From positions 1 through 64,000 of the forward strand of contig CAJXUY010000005.1 of assembly GCA_913060665.1 (NCBI GenBank): a stretch of 64,000 bases of DNA, in the 5' to 3' direction. This document shows, piece after piece, positions 16,226 through 25,084 of this stretch. Every line of letters begins with the position of its first letter. The first letter of the stretch is position 1. A program made the translations under genes and the position numbers. A model generated the notes under the pieces. It saw only the letters and a list, made by a program, of their open reading frames with translations, had not been told where the DNA came from and did not search any database. Source of the stretch: an uncultured Oleiphilaceae bacterium (GTDB lineage: Bacteria; Pseudomonadota; Gammaproteobacteria; Pseudomonadales; Oleiphilaceae).

Positions 16226-18259
16226 ATGCTTCAAAAACTTACCCTCAAAAACAAACTAACACTCATTATGACACTAGTAACCTCTGTCACATTGATGTTC
16301 GGTTTTGTGGGCATTACGCTGTCTTACTACAACGAACACAAAAGCAGTTTAATTGAAGTCGTAGAAAAAGAAGCCAAACTGGTCGCTAGCTATAGTCAGG
16401 TTCCTGTTGCACTCAATTTTCATGATGACCTAAAACGTATTCTTGACGATGTACTAATACCCAGTGCTCACACCAGCGCTATCTGTGACATTGACCCACG
16501 TAAAATTATTCAAGTTGACGCAGGAGGCGGTGAAATAATCGATAACGGATCCTGCCAAGCAAGCAAAAGTGTATGGGGAAATCAATGGCTATGGGTCACA
16601 CAACCCATGCTTGATATATCCGGTGAAGAGTTAGGTGTGGTTGTCTTTAAAGTATCACTCGCACCATTTTATAGCAGTGTTCGAACATTCGTTTATTGGG
16701 CGTTGATCTTCACTTTACTCTCTATCGCCTTTAGTTATTTCCTCGCAAAGCGCTTACAAGCCTATATATCGAGCCCAATTCTTGACTTGGAAGCAGCGAC
16801 TAAACAGGTCTGTAATGCAGAGAACTATGACTTTAGAGTGCCAGTTACCACTCAAGATGAAATAGGCAGTCTAAGCCACTCGTTTAACCAGATGCTGGAA
16901 GCAATGGAACAACGTTTGGTCGAACGTAATCATGCGATTAAAGAGATGCACGTTTTAGCTAACTACGATTCACTCACTCGGCTTCCCAACCGCGCACTCT
17001 GCCTCGACCGCTTAACACAAGCTATCGCCAAAACCGGGCGCCGAAAGAATAAACTCGCTCTGATGTTTATCGATCTCGACAATTTCAAAGATGTTAATGA
17101 TTTCCTCGGTCATAACGCTGGCGATATTCTGCTTATTGAAGTCAGCAAGAACCTAGGCAATGCGCTTCGAGAAGGTGACACGTTGGCGCGCCTCGGCGGC
17201 GACGAGTTTGTCGTCATCCTGACAGATTTTGATTCCAAAACAGATCTGGCTAATGTGGCAGACAAGTGTATCACCTCAATAGCCCAAGAATTCAGCATTA
17301 TGGATAACATCATCACTGCCTCCGCCAGCATCGGCATTGCGGTTTTCCCTGATGATGCACGTTCGTCGATTGAACTCTTAAAGGCCGCCGATAGCGCCAT
17401 GTATCAAGCTAAGGATCGCGGCAAAAACTCCTACTATTTTTATGAGGAACGAATCAACTCAATCGTGGCCAGAAAGCACACACTGGCAAATGCATTACGA
17501 TACGCCCTTAAAAAAAATCAACTCCACGTCGAGTATCAACCCGTGGTAGACCTAAAAACCGACCATATAGTGGGCGCAGAAGCATTAATAAGATGGAGTC
17601 ATCCAGATCTTGGTAAGGTATCGCCAGCGGAGTTTATCCCTATCGCTGAGAGTACAGGGCTTATATTCCCCTTGAGTTTGTTTGTCATCGAATCGGTATG
17701 CCAGTTCGTTGCTAAATCACAGCACCAGTTTGATGACGATTTCTCAGTAGCTTTAAATCTATCGCCGGCGATTTTGAAGCAAAATTTTCTATTAGAAAAA
17801 ATCAAAGGGTTTCTCAATCAATATCAAGTTCCGGCGAAGTCTATCTGCTTTGAGGTCACCGAAAACACCTTAATGAATGAAATGGAACGCTGTATTCAGA
17901 CTTTAAATGCACTTAAAAAACTAGGCTCGCGCGTCTCTATTGATGATTTTGGTACTGGCTATTCGTCGCTCTCATATTTAAGTAAATTGCCAGTTGATAA
18001 TCTAAAGATTGACCGATCGTTTATCGATGATATTTTGCACAACACTAATGATACAGCCATTACGCTGGCGATTATATCATTGGCGAAAAGCTTGAAACTA
18101 AAGGTGATTGCCGAAGGCGTTGAAAATCAGGAACAACGTCTATTTTTGCAACAGTGTAGTTGTGAGTATATTCAAGGCTTCTTGGTGAGTCCTTCGAAGC
18201 CCGATACCGCATTTATGTCGTTCTTAAACCAATATAATCGCCATCAAGGTATTGCGTAA
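16226..18259 (+). CDS. membrane c-di-GMP enzyme: periplasmic sensor-HAMP-GGDEF-EAL
   Basis: 677 residues. TM1 is at about 10-32, then a periplasmic CHASE8-like sensor up to about residue 150, TM2 about 155-175, and HAMP about 176-232. The GGDEF domain has an intact RLGGDEFVVIL (about 326), and the EAL domain has intact GAEALIRWSH (about 452) and SIDDFGTGYSS (about 573). Both the cyclase and phosphodiesterase motifs look complete, so direction of activity cannot be called. The YfiR-like protein encoded just upstream probably controls it through the periplasmic domain, as in the YfiBNR system. Confidence 0.92.
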   Translation: MLQKLTLKNKLTLIMTLVTSVTLMFGFVGITLSYYNEHKSSLIEVVEKEAKLVASYSQVPVALNFHDDLKRILDDVLIPSAHTSAICDIDPRKIIQVDAGGGEIIDNGSCQASKSVWGNQWLWVTQPMLDISGEELGVVVFKVSLAPFYSSVRTFVYWALIFTLLSIAFSYFLAKRLQAYISSPILDLEAATKQVCNAENYDFRVPVTTQDEIGSLSHSFNQMLEAMEQRLVERNHAIKEMHVLANYDSLTRLPNRALCLDRLTQAIAKTGRRKNKLALMFIDLDNFKDVNDFLGHNAGDILLIEVSKNLGNALREGDTLARLGGDEFVVILTDFDSKTDLANVADKCITSIAQEFSIMDNIITASASIGIAVFPDDARSSIELLKAADSAMYQAKDRGKNSYYFYEERINSIVARKHTLANALRYALKKNQLHVEYQPVVDLKTDHIVGAEALIRWSHPDLGKVSPAEFIPIAESTGLIFPLSLFVIESVCQFVAKSQHQFDDDFSVALNLSPAILKQNFLLEKIKGFLNQYQVPAKSICFEVTENTLMNEMERCIQTLNALKKLGSRVSIDDFGTGYSSLSYLSKLPVDNLKIDRSFIDDILHNTNDTAITLAIISLAKSLKLKVIAEGVENQEQRLFLQQCSCEYIQGFLVSPSKPDTAFMSFLNQYNRHQGIA

Positions 18260-18271
18260 ACCTAATCAAAC

Positions 18272-19015
18272 CTAAACACGTCCAGCCAGCAAAGATTGAG
18301 GGATAACTTTTAATAATCGCCCTACTACATTCCATGGGTAAACTGGAACCGTTGATGTCTTAACCTTCCTCTCGATCAAATCAACCAAAATACGAGAACC
18401 TTTCCCAACATCAATGAGAAACGGACGACTCTTCATCTTATTGTTGATAGGGGTATCAATATAGCCAGGGTAAAGGCAAGTAACATTAATGGGGGTCTGA
18501 TGAAGCTCTAACTGCAAGGCATCCATATAAGTCGCTACTGCAGCTTTAGACGCACAATAAACACTCGCACCTGGCAGCCCTCTAAATGCAGCAACAGATG
18601 CAATACCAACGATTTGCCCGCTGTTTTGTTTTTTAAACAATTTTACAGCCGCATCAATGGTCGCCATAGCGCCTAGGATATTCGTTTGAATGATGGAAGC
18701 ATCTTCATCAAACTTATCACTTCCAATAGTCCCTCCGCCTCCAACACCTGCATTGGCTACAACAATATCTAGCACACCGAATAAGTTAGCTAACGCAGGA
18801 ATGGTCTCCTGCACTGCAGCCACATCCGTTACATCGAGCTTAATCGTTTCAACACGCTGCCCAGGGTATCGCTGAGTCATCTCGATAGCGAGTTGATCGA
18901 GTGATTCCTTTCGACGGGCAGCCAATGCCAAATTATAACCTCGTTTTGCGAACTCTTTTGCCATGCCTTCGCCAATGCCAGAACTAGCGCCGGTGATCAA
19001 TACTGTTTTTGCCAT
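18272..19015 (-). CDS. short-chain dehydrogenase/reductase (SDR)
   Basis: 247 residues. It has the Rossmann motif TGASSGIG near residue 7, NAGVGGGG near 89, catalytic Ser in GIASVAAF near 139, and YCASK (Tyr/Lys) near 153. This is a classical SDR using NAD(P)H. The C-terminal extension VYPWNVVGRLLKVIPQSLLA may form a membrane-contact helix. It is 18 bp downstream of the coiled-coil gene at 19034-20005 on the same strand, so they may be co-transcribed. The substrate is unknown. Confidence 0.88.
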   Translation of the reverse strand: MAKTVLITGASSGIGEGMAKEFAKRGYNLALAARRKESLDQLAIEMTQRYPGQRVETIKLDVTDVAAVQETIPALANLFGVLDIVVANAGVGGGGTIGSDKFDEDASIIQTNILGAMATIDAAVKLFKKQNSGQIVGIASVAAFRGLPGASVYCASKAAVATYMDALQLELHQTPINVTCLYPGYIDTPINNKMKSRPFLIDVGKGSRILVDLIERKVKTSTVPVYPWNVVGRLLKVIPQSLLAGRV

Positions 19016-19033
19016 GAGAAGTGTTCTCTTATT

Positions 19034-20005
19034 TTAATTGAGATCGAGAATAATCTGATCCGGAACATCCAGCGTATTGCTATCACTAGACGTTAATGGA
19101 GCAACCTTGCGTTTTTCTTCAGTTGGCTTAATCTCAGCCTTACCGGCCACAGGGCCAAACTTTGGCGCAATAGGTTGAACGGCGCTTCGAAGGCTTGCCT
19201 TAAGCGTCTCATACTCTTTTTTTAATCGATTTATTTCGTTCTTTTGCTCAACTGACTGCATCTGTAGTCGCTTGAGTTCTTTGTTTTTATGAACGAGCTG
19301 ATCATTTGACTGAGTGAGTGTCTGCTCAAGCGAAAAGATATCGCCTTTGATGTTTTGGTAGCGTTTGCTCAGTGCGTCAAAAGCATTTTTTCTATTAGTC
19401 ACTTCTTTTTTTAATTCAACATTTTGCGATTGATTAAACTTCAACTGCTCCATTTGTTTTTTCATCGCTTTTTCTTTCTCATCGATCAACGCGAGTGTTC
19501 TTTCTTCTCCTGATGCGGTGGTATCAAGGGCAGAACGAATAATAGTATTTTCATGCTGCAACTGTTCATTCTGGGCTTTAACCAAATCAAGGTTTGTTTT
19601 GAGGGCTTCAACCATTTGGTGGGTGGTCATGAGCTTTGAAGAAGAGGCACTTAATTGCTTCTCGGTAAGCGTAGCGGTTTCTGCCAATTCACTATGCTGC
19701 GATTCCAAAGCATCTAAATTTTGTTGAAGCGCATCAATGGTTTGCAGTAAAACCCCTTCTTCACTTTGTAAACTAGATACATTTTTCACAGCCGACTGGT
19801 GGTCTAAATAAAACTTGAATGCACCGAAAGCGGTAGCAACCGACACAATTAATAGCAACGCCAACATACCGCCCATAAAGCGATTACGCTTCTGCAGCAC
19901 ATCAATCAATTGCTGGGCGTAATACTGACTATCTCTGGAAAACTCTGGTTCCTTCTGAGGAACGTAATGATTAGCGTCTAGGGAATCTGGCATATCTGGC
20001 TGCAT
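19034..20005 (-). CDS. membrane-anchored coiled-coil protein
   Basis: 323 residues: a short cytoplasmic N-terminus, one transmembrane segment (about 45-66, LALLLIVSVATAFGAFKFYL), then a long coiled coil (about 75-275) rich in Gln, Leu, Lys and Glu, and a proline-containing C-terminal tail ending DVPDQIILDLN. No enzymatic motif is seen. Proteins with this plan often act as envelope scaffolds. Its start codon lies at the edge of a 24-bp tandem repeat (20004-20075). Confidence 0.7.
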   Translation of the reverse strand: MQPDMPDSLDANHYVPQKEPEFSRDSQYYAQQLIDVLQKRNRFMGGMLALLLIVSVATAFGAFKFYLDHQSAVKNVSSLQSEEGVLLQTIDALQQNLDALESQHSELAETATLTEKQLSASSSKLMTTHQMVEALKTNLDLVKAQNEQLQHENTIIRSALDTTASGEERTLALIDEKEKAMKKQMEQLKFNQSQNVELKKEVTNRKNAFDALSKRYQNIKGDIFSLEQTLTQSNDQLVHKNKELKRLQMQSVEQKNEINRLKKEYETLKASLRSAVQPIAPKFGPVAGKAEIKPTEEKRKVAPLTSSDSNTLDVPDQIILDLN

Positions 20006-20075
20006 AGTTATATTAGCTTTGCGTTTAATAGTTATATTAGCTTTGCGTTTAATAGTTGTATTGGCTTGCGTTTAA
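20004..20075. repeat. 24-bp tandem repeat, three copies
   Basis: Copies start at 20006, 20030 and 20054; the first two are identical over 24 bp and the third has diverged. The unit contains AGTTATATTAGC and TTTGCGTTTAAT. The array covers the 5' untranslated region and touches the start codon of the coiled-coil gene, so copy number could alter its expression. Confidence 0.8.
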
Positions 20076-20232
20076 ATGTCAGTAAGTTACGAGTGATTCT
20101 TACACTGAACTATAGCAAAGATGCAGAACAATAAGAGGTTTTAATCGAGAATAGTAATACCTAACGAGAAATAAGTGAACATAATCTCATACAAGATATG
20201 CCCACTTAGTTATTTTTAATCTTTAGTAGGCT

Positions 20233-21345
20233 CTAGCTGAGGGTCATCAAGGCTTCTTTAGTGTAGGGTTTAATCTCTTCAAGCGTGTTGCTCTTCACTT
20301 TTTGTAACCACTCAGGGTCAACCAAAAGCGCACGACCTACGGCCACTAAGTCGAACTCGTCATTATTCATCCTAGCTACCAGCTTATCAACACCCGTGGG
20401 GTTTGCGGAGTTACGCATATCAAAGTTTCCGTCGCCAACAAAATCACCATCCATACCAACACTACCCACTGTAATAGTCGGTTTACCGGTTAGTTTTTTG
20501 GTCCAACCTGCTAGGTTTAGTTCAGAGCCTTCAAATTCTGGTTCCCAAAAACGACGCGTACTGGCATGGAAAATATCTACACCCGCATCGCTTAGTGGTT
20601 TAAGAAATTGCTCTAACGCTTCAGGTGTTTGTGCCAATCGTGCACCATAGTCTTGCTGCTTCCACTGAGAAAAGCGAAACACGATAGAGAAATCTTCCCC
20701 TACTGCTGCGCGTACCGCTTTAACAATATCAACACCAAAACGAACACGGTTTTCTAATGAGCCCCCGTATTCATCATCTCGTTGATTAGTTCCTTCCCAG
20801 AAAAACTGATCAATTAAATAACCATGGGCACCATGAATCTCAACTCCGTCAAAACCGACATTTTTTGCATTTAAAGCGGCCTGAGCAAACGCCCCAATCA
20901 CGTCTTTAATGTCATCTTTAGACATCGCGGTACCGGTTTCTTTACCCGGTTTAAACAAACCTGAAGGACTGTACCCCGGCACATCTTTATCGGGGCCAAC
21001 ACCCGCTTTTCGCACGGCGCCTACATGCCAGAGTTGAGGAATAATCTGCCCACCAGCTGCATGTACTTCATCAACAACATGCTTCCAACCAACCAATGAC
21101 GCCTCACCGTGCATCGCAGGCACTCGCTCATAGCCATTCGCTGCTTTATGGGGAACGGTCGTACCTTCGGTAATAATAAGCCCAACCCCTGCTTCTGCTC
21201 TACGTCGATAATAAGCAGCTACCTGAGGCCCAGGAATATAACCAGGAGAGAACGTTCGCGTCATCGGCGCCATGGCCACACGGTTGTTTAGCTTAAGTGA
21301 CTTATTTGAAAAAGAAGAGAACAGTACGCCTAACGGATTATTCAT
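20233..21345 (-). CDS. NADH:flavin oxidoreductase, old yellow enzyme family
   Basis: 370 residues forming one TIM barrel. It shows RVAMAPMTR near residue 23, GLIITEGT near 54, QLWHVGAV near 101, the substrate-binding HGAHGYLIDQF near 170, NQRDDEYGGSLENR near 189, and the C-terminal FMN site DLVAVGRALLVDPEW. This is a classical ene-reductase reducing activated alkenes with NAD(P)H and FMN. It appears monocistronic, and the upstream region contains a REP-like palindrome. Confidence 0.93.
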   Translation of the reverse strand: MNNPLGVLFSSFSNKSLKLNNRVAMAPMTRTFSPGYIPGPQVAAYYRRRAEAGVGLIITEGTTVPHKAANGYERVPAMHGEASLVGWKHVVDEVHAAGGQIIPQLWHVGAVRKAGVGPDKDVPGYSPSGLFKPGKETGTAMSKDDIKDVIGAFAQAALNAKNVGFDGVEIHGAHGYLIDQFFWEGTNQRDDEYGGSLENRVRFGVDIVKAVRAAVGEDFSIVFRFSQWKQQDYGARLAQTPEALEQFLKPLSDAGVDIFHASTRRFWEPEFEGSELNLAGWTKKLTGKPTITVGSVGMDGDFVGDGNFDMRNSANPTGVDKLVARMNNDEFDLVAVGRALLVDPEWLQKVKSNTLEEIKPYTKEALMTLS

Positions 21346-21410
21346 TCATCACTCCAATATATTAACGATGCGTGCGGGTAGATAGAGAAGCTCTAGCTTA
21401 TTATTGCTCC

Positions 21411-21478
21411 GTCACCCTCGCGAAAGCGGGGGTCCAATGTTCTTGATAATATGAATCCCGCTTTCGCGGGAATGGCGT
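21411..21478. repeat. REP-like inverted pair
   Basis: CCTCGCGAAAGCGGGGG (from about 21416) and CCCGCTTTCGCGGGAA (from about 21457) face each other and can form a long hairpin. Related single copies lie at 36907 and 39714. This is a dispersed intergenic repeat of the CGCGAAAGCGGG type common in gammaproteobacteria. Confidence 0.8.
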
Positions 21479-21659
21479 TAACTAGAAACGTCTTAGATAA
21501 CAATTAAACCCAACAAGCTTTATGATAATAAAGAGTCTACGGCGTAACAGATAATAAATCGAATTGATTATTTTTATATAAAACTATAAATATAATCGAT
21601 AGCGTTAAAACCAAATGAATAGTTTGGTGCGCAATCAACAATAAAACAACTGCAAAATA

Positions 21660-22940
21660 TTAACGCTCAATGATCGCCGTAATACCTTGACCACCCGCAG
21701 CACAGATAGAAACCAAGCCACGACCTGAGCCTTTCTCTTCAAGTAGCTTCGCAAGAGTAGAAATAATACGCCCACCAGTCGCGGCAAACGGGTGCCCTAT
21801 CGCCAAGCTACTGCCTTTTACGTTCATATTGCTGCGGTCAATTGACCCTAACGCTTTCTTCAAACCTAATTTTTCTTTACAAAAGCGCTCATCTTCCCAT
21901 GCTTTTAGGGTTGATAATACTTGCGCGGCAAAAGCTTCATGAATTTCATAGAAATCAAAATCCTGTAACGTCAGACCTGCTTTTTCAAGCATTCTAGGTA
22001 CCGCGTAAGCAGGCGCCATCAACAAGCCTTCTTTGTTATCAACAAAATCAACAGCGGCGACTTCAGAGAAAGTTAAGTAAGCACGAACAGGCAGTCCACG
22101 CTCTTTTGCCCACTCTTCACTCGCCAACAGAACACAAGATGCCCCATCCGTTAAGTTAGTACTATTACCCGCCGTCATGGTGCCTTTTTCACGATCAAAA
22201 CAAGGCTTTAAAGAGGCTAGTTTTTCCAATGTAGTATCTGCACGCAAAATATTATCTTTTTCAAGCCCGGCTAACGGAGTGATCTGGTCGTCAAAGAACC
22301 CTTCTTCATAGGCTTTATTCAGGTTCTGATGGCTATTCCACGCCAATTGATCTTGCTCTTCACGAGGTATTTGCCACTCATGCGCGGTAATCTGGCAGTG
22401 ATCTCCCATCGACAACCCTGTACGAGGCTCACCATTCTCAGGCAGTAGTGGCGCTAAGAAACTAGGGCGAAAGCGCGAGATAGCCTTCAAGCGGTCCCCA
22501 TTGGTTTTAGCGCGGTTCAGGTCGAGTAATATTTCACGCAACCCGTCACTCAACACAATGGGCGCATCTGACGTAGTATCTGATCCACCGGCAATACCGC
22601 ATTCAATCTGACCCAATGCAATTTTGTTAGCCACTAATACCGCCGCTTCTAGGCCCGTTCCACATGCTTGCTGTACATCATAAGCAGGCGTTTCTGGCGA
22701 CAAACCTGAACTTAGGGTACTCTCACGCGCCAAGTTAAAATCTCTTGAATGCTTAACAACCGCCCCTGCGGCGACTTCGCCAAGCCTTTCGCCTTGCAGG
22801 TTGTAACGATCAACCAAACCACGCAAAGCAGCGGTTAATAGTTCTTGATTCCCCAGCTTTGAGTACACGGTATTGGAACGAGCAAAAGGAATTCGGTTTC
22901 CACCAATAATAGCCACTTTACGAACGGTTTGTGCAGTCAT
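21660..22940 (-). CDS. fadI: acetyl-CoA acetyltransferase, FadI-like thiolase
   Basis: 426 residues from the ATG at 22940 (MTAQTVRKVAIIGGNRIPFA); the open frame extends further upstream but that part is not conserved-looking. It has the active-site Cys in DVQQACGTGLEAA near residue 97, HEAFAAQV near 360, and the C-terminal GHPFAATGGR and CAAGGQG. It catalyses thiolytic cleavage or condensation of 3-ketoacyl-CoA. It is divergent from the long FabG-type gene at 23222 with about 280 bp between, a pairing common in beta-oxidation or alkane-linked clusters. Confidence 0.9.
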   Translation of the reverse strand: MTAQTVRKVAIIGGNRIPFARSNTVYSKLGNQELLTAALRGLVDRYNLQGERLGEVAAGAVVKHSRDFNLARESTLSSGLSPETPAYDVQQACGTGLEAAVLVANKIALGQIECGIAGGSDTTSDAPIVLSDGLREILLDLNRAKTNGDRLKAISRFRPSFLAPLLPENGEPRTGLSMGDHCQITAHEWQIPREEQDQLAWNSHQNLNKAYEEGFFDDQITPLAGLEKDNILRADTTLEKLASLKPCFDREKGTMTAGNSTNLTDGASCVLLASEEWAKERGLPVRAYLTFSEVAAVDFVDNKEGLLMAPAYAVPRMLEKAGLTLQDFDFYEIHEAFAAQVLSTLKAWEDERFCKEKLGLKKALGSIDRSNMNVKGSSLAIGHPFAATGGRIISTLAKLLEEKGSGRGLVSICAAGGQGITAIIER

Positions 22941-23221
22941 TAAAATAGTCCTTGTTAAAAATAGTGTGACAATGTGGTGAAAATTATTAAGTACCTTGAG
23001 CTGCCACGATGATTCATCTATAGCCACTGTACATCTGTTCAAATCTTTGACATTGGCGCAACTGACAATAAGCAGTTCGCGGCAGGTCAATCAAACAACT
23101 GTTTTATTTTGATTAGATAGACGTCACAATGTAAGCCTAAATTTAAATTTTTCGAGCCTGAGTCAAAGAACAAGTCGATTTCAGGGGGCCTCATATAGCA
23201 CCTAACTATAAGGGATACAGT

Positions 23222-24637
23222 ATGTCCGACTTGTATCATAAGGTTTCAAACTCCCCTGTAGGCCGCTCAGTTGTTAGCGCGCTTAATCTACCAGCTCCAG
23301 TCATACTAGAAAGGCAAAGTCGGCCTGATGCCCCATTTCTAGAAGGGGATGTTTTGCTGAGCGGAGCTCCGGGTGGCAGCGCATTAGAGACTATTTGTAC
23401 CGTTCTAGGTGCTAGTACCGCTAGTTTATTCGCGCTTGATGCTAAATCACTGGTAACGGCTGGCGACATCAAATCCAAGACTAAAGTATATTCACTAAAA
23501 TCAGATGCTATTGATGAGCAAAGACGTTTTAAAGCACTGGTATTTGATGCAACCGGCATTTCTACTACAGAAGACCTTAAAGCTGTTTACACGTTCTTTC
23601 ACCCTATTATTCGTAACGTGGCCAAGTGTGGCCGAATAGTGATTGTCGGTACCGAGCCCTCTTCTTGCAGAACTCCCGCTATGGCTGCGTCACAGAAAGC
23701 ACTAGAAGGTTTTATTCGTAGTGTGGCAAAAGAAACCGGCAAAAAAGGTATTACTGCTCAGGTGATTTACGCAATACCAGGTTCAGAAAGCCATATTGAA
23801 TCACCTTTACGCTTCTGCCTATCACCTCGTTCTGCATACGTATCAGGCCAAACGTTATCTGTTTCAAAAGCGGCTAAGTCAAGAGCATCACTCGATTGGA
23901 ATAGCCCGCTTAAAGGCAAAGTTGCGCTGGTTACCGGGGCCTCCAGAGGAATTGGTGAAGCCATTGCTAAAACACTGTCACGGGACGGTGCTAAGGTCGT
24001 TTGCCTAGATGTTCCACAGGCAAAAGACGCACTCGAATCAGTTGCCGCAAATATCGGCGGTACAACACTCGCATTAGACATTACAACACCTGTAGCACCA
24101 GAGGTTATTTCTGCTCACTTTGAAAAACAATTTGACGGCCTAGACATCATCGTTCATAACGCCGGCATCACTCGCGATAAAACATTAGGTAGAATGCCAG
24201 AGCATTTTTGGGATTTATTAGTCGATATCAACCTGTCTTCAGAAGAGCGTATCAACGACGCATTGTTTGCTAACGAGGTATTCAATAAAAACGCCCGTAT
24301 CGTCTGCGTATCGTCCATTAGCGGTATCGCCGGTAACGTGGGCCAAAGTAACTATGCAGCCTCAAAATCAGGTGTCATCGGTTATGTTGAGTCATTAAGC
24401 AAACAGCTTAAAGGTGGCATCACCATCAATGCAGTAGCGCCCGGTTTTATTGAAACCCAGATGACCGCCGCCATTCCATTTATGATCAGAGAAGCTGGCA
24501 GACGCATGAATTCGCTTAACCAAGGCGGCCAGCCTGAAGATGTAGCAGAAGCAATAGCCTTCTTCTCTAGCCCTGCTTCGCAAGGTGTGAACGGTAATAT
24601 TCTAAGGGTTTGTGGGCAGAGCTTGATTGGGAAGTAA
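23222..24637 (+). CDS. long 3-oxoacyl-reductase, FabG4-type SDR
   Basis: 471 residues, about twice the size of a classical FabG. The N-terminal half (1-215) is a degenerate Rossmann domain without a clean glycine motif. The C-terminal half is a canonical SDR: VTGASRGIG near 239, NAGITRDKTL near 314, CVSSISGIAGNVGQ near 364, YAASK near 380, and VAPGFIETQM near 409. High-molecular-weight FabG proteins reduce 3-oxoacyl-CoA or -ACP. Its divergent neighbour is the thiolase, so a role in fatty-acid beta-oxidation fits. Confidence 0.9.
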   Translation: MSDLYHKVSNSPVGRSVVSALNLPAPVILERQSRPDAPFLEGDVLLSGAPGGSALETICTVLGASTASLFALDAKSLVTAGDIKSKTKVYSLKSDAIDEQRRFKALVFDATGISTTEDLKAVYTFFHPIIRNVAKCGRIVIVGTEPSSCRTPAMAASQKALEGFIRSVAKETGKKGITAQVIYAIPGSESHIESPLRFCLSPRSAYVSGQTLSVSKAAKSRASLDWNSPLKGKVALVTGASRGIGEAIAKTLSRDGAKVVCLDVPQAKDALESVAANIGGTTLALDITTPVAPEVISAHFEKQFDGLDIIVHNAGITRDKTLGRMPEHFWDLLVDINLSSEERINDALFANEVFNKNARIVCVSSISGIAGNVGQSNYAASKSGVIGYVESLSKQLKGGITINAVAPGFIETQMTAAIPFMIREAGRRMNSLNQGGQPEDVAEAIAFFSSPASQGVNGNILRVCGQSLIGK

Positions 24638-24686
24638 TATTGCCAAGAAGTTAGAAACTCTAACGATCAATGTGCTTACCCAAGAT

Positions 24687-24710
24687 AAGGCCCTTTGAGG
24701 GCCTTCTTCC
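24687..24710 (+). terminator. rho-independent terminator
   Basis: AAGGCCC-TTTGA-GGGCCTT followed by CTTCC lies about 50 bp after the stop of the long FabG gene. The stem is strong and the T-run is short. Confidence 0.7.
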
Positions 24711-24860
24711 GTTTAATGAGCTTAATCAGGCTATCAGGAAGTTGTTTGAATTAGTACTTAGCGAATAATCTTTATCCTAAAAAACCAACATACTGATCAA
24801 AATACGGCCTTCCGCATACAAAAAATAACCTTTTCATTTTTTACTAATCCTAAATATAAC

Positions 24861-25070
24861 CTATAAGTTATTTATATTAGATTTCGCTGCAGGATGCGTT
24901 TCTTTATAAACCCGACTTAAGTCATTCATCGTCACTTGAGCATAAATTTGAGTAAGCTTTTTGACGTTGATTCGTTGACCATTAATGTTTAGAAATAAAG
25001 CTTCACCTGATTCAAGTGTAGCGAGTTTAGGTCTAAGGTCTTTGAGATACACATCCAACTTGAAGTGTTG
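24861..25070 (-). pseudogene. internally deleted tyrosine-recombinase remnant
   Basis: The reading frame has no proper start (TTG at best) and gives LDVYLKDLRPKL...EALFLNINGQRI...LTQIYAQVTMNDLSRVYKETHPAA. The first part resembles the middle of Xer/phage-type integrases (before the HxxR box), and the second resembles their very C-terminus (TQIYTxVS...L..V...THPAA). The roughly 70 residues that should lie between, including the R and HxxR catalytic boxes, are missing, with the join near 24953. It is therefore probably a dead remnant of a mobile element. Confidence 0.6.
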
Positions 25071-25084
25071 TTATCAAATATCTA

